Positions 13,419 to 16,274 of a stretch of 16,274 nucleotides of DNA are shown here, in pieces (position 1 is the first letter of the stretch; every line of letters begins with the position of its first letter). Made by a program: the position numbers and the translations under genes. Location of the stretch: the NCBI GenBank assembly GCA_900543475.1, contig UQRU01000045.1, positions 1-16,274 on the forward strand, given 5' to 3'. Below the pieces are notes generated by a model. It did not search any database and was not told where the DNA came from. It saw only the letters and a program-made list of their open reading frames with translations. The stretch comes from an uncultured Eubacteriales bacterium. Its GTDB lineage: Bacteria > Bacillota > Clostridia > Christensenellales > CAG-138.

Positions 13419-13961
13419 ATGTCCCTACGAAAATGTTGTTTGTTGTTGGCTTCCCTGGCTTTGGTGTGGGGCGCCTGGTGCCTGTCTCCGGTGCAGCCCG
13501 AAGCTACCCTGCGGCTCCATGTGATCGCCAACAGCGACAGCCCCCAGGACCAGGCGGCCAAGCTCCGGGTCCGGGACGCGATCTTGGCCTATGAGGCCCA
13601 AGGGCTGGACACCCGTTCCCAGGACGCCCTGCGGGCGGATATCCTGGCGGATGGGGCGGGCCTGCTTTCCACGGTGGAGGCCAGCTTGCAGGAAAGCGGC
13701 ATGGACTACGGCGCACGGCTTTCCCTGGGGACCTATGCCTTCCCCGACCGTACTTACCTGGGCAAGCGATATCCCGCCGGCGCCTATCCCGCCCTGCGGG
13801 TGGTGCTGGGGGAAGGGGCTGGGCAAAATTGGTGGTGCGTATTGTTTCCCCCATTGTGCATATTGGAACTGCCCGGCGGGGAAATTGAAGAGGGAGAGAT
13901 GCAGAGCCTGCTTCTCAATCTCTTAAAGGAAGGAAAGATCCAACATGACCCGGATGAATAA
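13419..13961 (+). CDS. spoIIR: Stage II sporulation protein R
   Basis: In Bacillus, SpoIIR is secreted by the forespore and triggers the mother-cell protease SpoIIGA to mature pro-sigma-E. The 180-residue product has an N-terminal hydrophobic signal segment (about 6-22, after MSLRKC). The family core follows: LRLHVIANSDSPQDQ (31-45), the VRDAIL helix (51-56), the YPALRVVLGEGAGQNWWCVLFPPLC stretch at 123-147, and a Glu-rich end. It is shorter than Bacillus SpoIIR, but all conserved blocks seem present. ATG 13419 is chosen because GAGGT lies 6-7 nt upstream and it begins the signal peptide; in-frame codons back to 13320 encode an unlikely extension and lie upstream of the proposed promoter. The last 17 nt overlap sleB. 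Confidence 0.92.
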   Translation: MSLRKCCLLLASLALVWGAWCLSPVQPEATLRLHVIANSDSPQDQAAKLRVRDAILAYEAQGLDTRSQDALRADILADGAGLLSTVEASLQESGMDYGARLSLGTYAFPDRTYLGKRYPAGAYPALRVVLGEGAGQNWWCVLFPPLCILELPGGEIEEGEMQSLLLNLLKEGKIQHDPDE

Positions 13962-14640
13962 ATCGAGGACCCTTTGGGCCGCTTTGGCGGTAATCTGCCT
14001 ATTGGCCTTTCTCCTGCCCTTGACCGTCCAGGCGGCCACCCTGCGGGTGGGTAGCCGGGGGGACGAGGTCAAGACCCTGCAAACCAAGCTTAAACGCTGG
14101 GGCTATTACGATGGCAGCATCGACGGCATCTTCGGCAGCGGCACCAAGGAAGCGGTGATGTATTTTCAGCGCACCAACGGCCTGACCCCGGATGGGGTAG
14201 TGGGCCCCGCCACCGCCAAGGCCCTGGGCATGGACACAAGCGGCGACAGCGGCGGCCAACAGGCGGACCAGGGCAATAGCAGCAGCAACGACAACGACCT
14301 ATACCTGCTGGCCCGGCTGGTATATGGGGAAGCCCGGGGGGAACCCTATAAAGGCCAGGTGGCTGTGGCGGCGGTGGTATTGAACCGGGTGGAAAGCAGC
14401 GAATTCCCCAACAGCGTCAGCGGGGTGATCTATCAAAGCGGCGCCTTTGACGTGGTGGCGGACGGGCAGATCAACCTATCCCCGGACGAGACCGCCATCA
14501 AAGCCGCCCGGGACGCCATGAACGGCTGGGACCCCACCGGCGGCTGCCTGTTTTATTACAACCCGGCCACTAGCACCAACCAATGGATGCTCTCCAAACC
14601 CGTGCTATTGACCATCGGCAACCATTCCTTCTTTAAGTGA
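13945..14640 (+). CDS. sleB: Spore cortex-lytic enzyme SleB
   Basis: SleB cleaves muramic-delta-lactam-containing cortex peptidoglycan during germination, acting as a lytic transglycosylase in the spore integument. The 231-residue protein has a signal peptide ending near VQA (residue 30), then a peptidoglycan-binding domain (about 33-95: LRVGSRGDEVKTLQ, GIFGSGTKEAV, GLTPDGVVGPAT). A Ser/Asn/Gly-rich linker (97-117) leads to the hydrolase-2 catalytic domain (118-231) with LARLVYGEARGE, where Glu129 is the probable catalytic acid, and the typical AVVLNRV and GNHSFFK. Start ATG 13945 is preceded by AGGAAAG; an in-frame ATG at 13954 is the alternative. It overlaps spoIIR by 17 nt and is followed after 10 nt by its partner ypeB. 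Confidence 0.95.
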   Translation: MTRMNKSRTLWAALAVICLLAFLLPLTVQAATLRVGSRGDEVKTLQTKLKRWGYYDGSIDGIFGSGTKEAVMYFQRTNGLTPDGVVGPATAKALGMDTSGDSGGQQADQGNSSSNDNDLYLLARLVYGEARGEPYKGQVAVAAVVLNRVESSEFPNSVSGVIYQSGAFDVVADGQINLSPDETAIKAARDAMNGWDPTGGCLFYYNPATSTNQWMLSKPVLLTIGNHSFFK

Positions 14641-14650
14641 GGCGAAAACC

Positions 14651-16012
14651 ATGGAAGAAAGATCCAAACGCAACGTCCTACACATCCTGCTCCCCAGCCT
14701 GTTGGCCATCGCCCTGGGGGTGGCGGTCTGGTGGGGCTTTGAACAAAAGGCTGAAGCGGCCGATTACCGGAACCTGACCCAAAGCATGTACCGCCGGGCC
14801 TATGGGGACCTAAGCGATAGCCTGTACGATATGGAAAGCAATCTGGCCAAGCTCCAAGCCGTGAACACCCCTGCCCAACGGATCCTTTTGCTGGACGAGA
14901 TCTGGCGGCTATCCGGCAGCGCGGTAAGCAGCATGTCCCAGATCCCCTCCCTATTTCTGGATACCGAGGCTTTGAACCAATTCGTGGTGCGGGTAGGGGA
15001 TTACGCCCACGCCCTCACCAAAAAGACCATGGCCGGCGAAGAGCTGACCCAAGAGGAAGTGGATAGCATCTCTCAGCTGCGGGACACCTGCCATACCCTG
15101 GCCCAGGATACGGCCCAGCGCCTGGCGGAGGGGGACATCCCCCTGGAAGCGGTAACGGCAGAGGATTTTTATAGCCAGACCCAAACCGCCGAAAACACCG
15201 GGGAAAACACCCAGGCCGACGCCCAGGAGGACGCAGGGGTCATGGAATTCCCCACCCTGATCTACGACGGGCCCTTCTCCGAAAGCGCGGAAAAGCTGGA
15301 GCCCAAGGGCCTGCGGGGGGAGGATATTTCCCAGGAGGAGGCACAGCAGCGGGCCCAGGCCTTCACAGGCCGCACCCTTACCTGCAACGGCTTGGTGGAA
15401 GCCTCTATCCCTGCTTATGACTTTAGCTATTCCGACGAAAACGGCGGCTGGTTGGAGATCCAGATCACCCGGCAAGGCGGGGATATCCTATGGTTCATGT
15501 CCCCATCCAGCAGCAACGTAGAGGGTAGGCCCCCGGAAGCCGAAGCCGGCCGGTATCGGGACGCGGCCCTAGCCAAGCTGGAGGAGCTGGGGTATCTCCA
15601 CATGCAAGCCACCTATGCCCAGTACTATGGGGGCGTGGCGGTGATCAACTGCGCCGCCACCCAGGGGGACGTGATCCTCTACAGCGACCTGATCAAGGTA
15701 TGGGTGGACCGGCAAACCCTGGAGGTGGTGGGCATGGACGCCCGCAATTACCTATTCAGCCACGTGGATAGACGGCTACAGGCCCCGGCCATCTCCGCCT
15801 ATGAGGCGGAAGCCCGGGTCTCCCCCCAGCTGGAGATCCAAAGCCAGGCCCTGGCTTTGATCCCCCTTACCCCGGAGACCGAGCGGCTCTGCTACGAGTT
15901 CAAATGCACCATGGGCGGGGATAGCTATATCCTCTACATCGACGCCCTGGACGGCAGTGAAGCCCAGGTGTTCCGCATCATCGACAGTGAGGACGGCACC
16001 CTCGTCATCTAA
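14651..16012 (+). CDS. ypeB: Germination protein YpeB
   Basis: YpeB is required to assemble or stabilise SleB in the spore; the two are mutually dependent in Bacillus. The 453-residue protein has one N-terminal membrane anchor (about 9-30) after a basic start. A helical region (about 38-165) rich in Leu/Gln/Ala is followed by a Gln/Thr/Glu-rich spacer (174-198) and the YpeB signature EFPTLIYDGPFSES (199-212). The C-terminal half holds PepSY-type repeats (from about 229) and ends with the characteristic DSEDGTLVI. The start at 14651 has GAGG upstream and lies 10 nt after the sleB stop, so the two are surely cotranscribed. It is the last gene before the terminator at 16132-16165. Confidence 0.95.
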   Translation: MEERSKRNVLHILLPSLLAIALGVAVWWGFEQKAEAADYRNLTQSMYRRAYGDLSDSLYDMESNLAKLQAVNTPAQRILLLDEIWRLSGSAVSSMSQIPSLFLDTEALNQFVVRVGDYAHALTKKTMAGEELTQEEVDSISQLRDTCHTLAQDTAQRLAEGDIPLEAVTAEDFYSQTQTAENTGENTQADAQEDAGVMEFPTLIYDGPFSESAEKLEPKGLRGEDISQEEAQQRAQAFTGRTLTCNGLVEASIPAYDFSYSDENGGWLEIQITRQGGDILWFMSPSSSNVEGRPPEAEAGRYRDAALAKLEELGYLHMQATYAQYYGGVAVINCAATQGDVILYSDLIKVWVDRQTLEVVGMDARNYLFSHVDRRLQAPAISAYEAEARVSPQLEIQSQALALIPLTPETERLCYEFKCTMGGDSYILYIDALDGSEAQVFRIIDSEDGTLVI

Positions 16013-16015
16013 GGT

Positions 16016-16069
16016 CCTGCGCGGCCTTGCGCGGCCCTGCGCGGACGGCGGTCCTACGCGGACGGCGAT
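16016..16069. repeat. Short degenerate tandem repeats after ypeB
   Basis: Three 10-bp units run in tandem: CCTGCGCGGC (16016-16025), CTTGCGCGGC (16026-16035) and CCTGCGCGGA (16036-16045). The third opens a 17-bp unit (16036-16052) repeated at 16053-16069 with 15 of 17 bases identical. They sit in the 3' untranslated region between the ypeB stop and its terminator. No function is evident; replication slippage is the simple explanation. Confidence 0.6.
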
Positions 16070-16131
16070 ATTCGCGCAACAACAGGCGAGGTCGTCTGGG
16101 GATAACTGCCCGCGGCGAGACGGCCTGTGCC

Positions 16132-16165
16132 GCCCGGGCCCGTAGATCATGGGCCCGGGCTTTTT
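16132..16165 (+). terminator. Rho-independent terminator of the spoIIR-sleB-ypeB operon
   Basis: GCCCGGGCCC (16132-16141) pairs perfectly with GGGCCCGGGC (16151-16160) across a 9-nt loop and is followed directly by TTTTT (16161-16165). It stands 120 bp past the ypeB stop. This is the most canonical terminator in the window. Confidence 0.88.
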
Positions 16166-16198
16166 GCGTTGCCTTTTTGGCGTTGGCGGGAAACCCGG

Positions 16199-16274
<76 letters not shown>

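Noticed and set aside
13419..13485. SpoIIR as a lipoprotein (Cys21 after a hydrophobic segment)
   Set aside because: The sequence before the Cys is GAW, which does not fit a lipobox with a small residue at -1; an ordinary signal segment is more likely.

Overview
The window looks like a chromosomal contig from a GC-rich, endospore-forming member of the Clostridia; an Oscillospirales-like gut Firmicute is my best guess. Three things support this: Firmicute-type sporulation genes (spoIIR, sleB, ypeB), strong GGAGG ribosome binding sites including an almost complete anti-16S sequence before murC, and clostridial variants of MurC and PheA. Coding DNA is very GC-rich, while the promoter regions are clearly more AT-rich. 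Both ends carry extreme G/C sequence, and the right end is a pure homopolymer tail that is probably an assembly or sequencing artefact.

Layout. 1-224: a GC-rich non-coding end with a very strong stem-loop, then a terminator for the gene that follows. 225-1685 (-): a lipoprotein with three tandem rhodanese domains. 1686-2104: the divergent, AT-richer promoter region. 2105-10893 (+): an eight-gene aromatic amino acid operon in the order aminotransferase, pheA (chorismate mutase/prephenate dehydratase/ACT), aroB, aroC, aroE-aroK fusion, aroF (DAHP synthase), aroA, tyrA. 10894-11005: convergent stem-loops. 11006-13332 (-): ispE, then murC. 13419-16012 (+): spoIIR-sleB-ypeB, followed by a clear rho-independent terminator at 16132-16165.

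How the genes work together. The aromatic operon runs from erythrose-4-phosphate plus PEP through chorismate to phenylalanine and tyrosine. Every step has an enzyme here except 3-dehydroquinate dehydratase (aroD/aroQ), which must be encoded elsewhere. From pheA onward the genes overlap or nearly touch, so one transcript with coupled translation is likely. A dyad overlapping the -35 of the operon promoter is a candidate operator. IspE (isoprenoid precursors, hence undecaprenyl carriers) and MurC (peptidoglycan precursor) form a cell-envelope pair. SpoIIR signals from forespore to mother cell, while SleB and YpeB form the cortex-lytic germination pair.

The most interesting point is the 13330-13371 intergenic stretch. 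A sigma-A-like promoter for ispE, placed so that its transcript would begin at the start codon, lies almost exactly on top of a sigma-F-like promoter for spoIIR on the other strand. I found no mobile element, CRISPR array, tRNA, rRNA or phage gene, and no clearly new multi-gene system.
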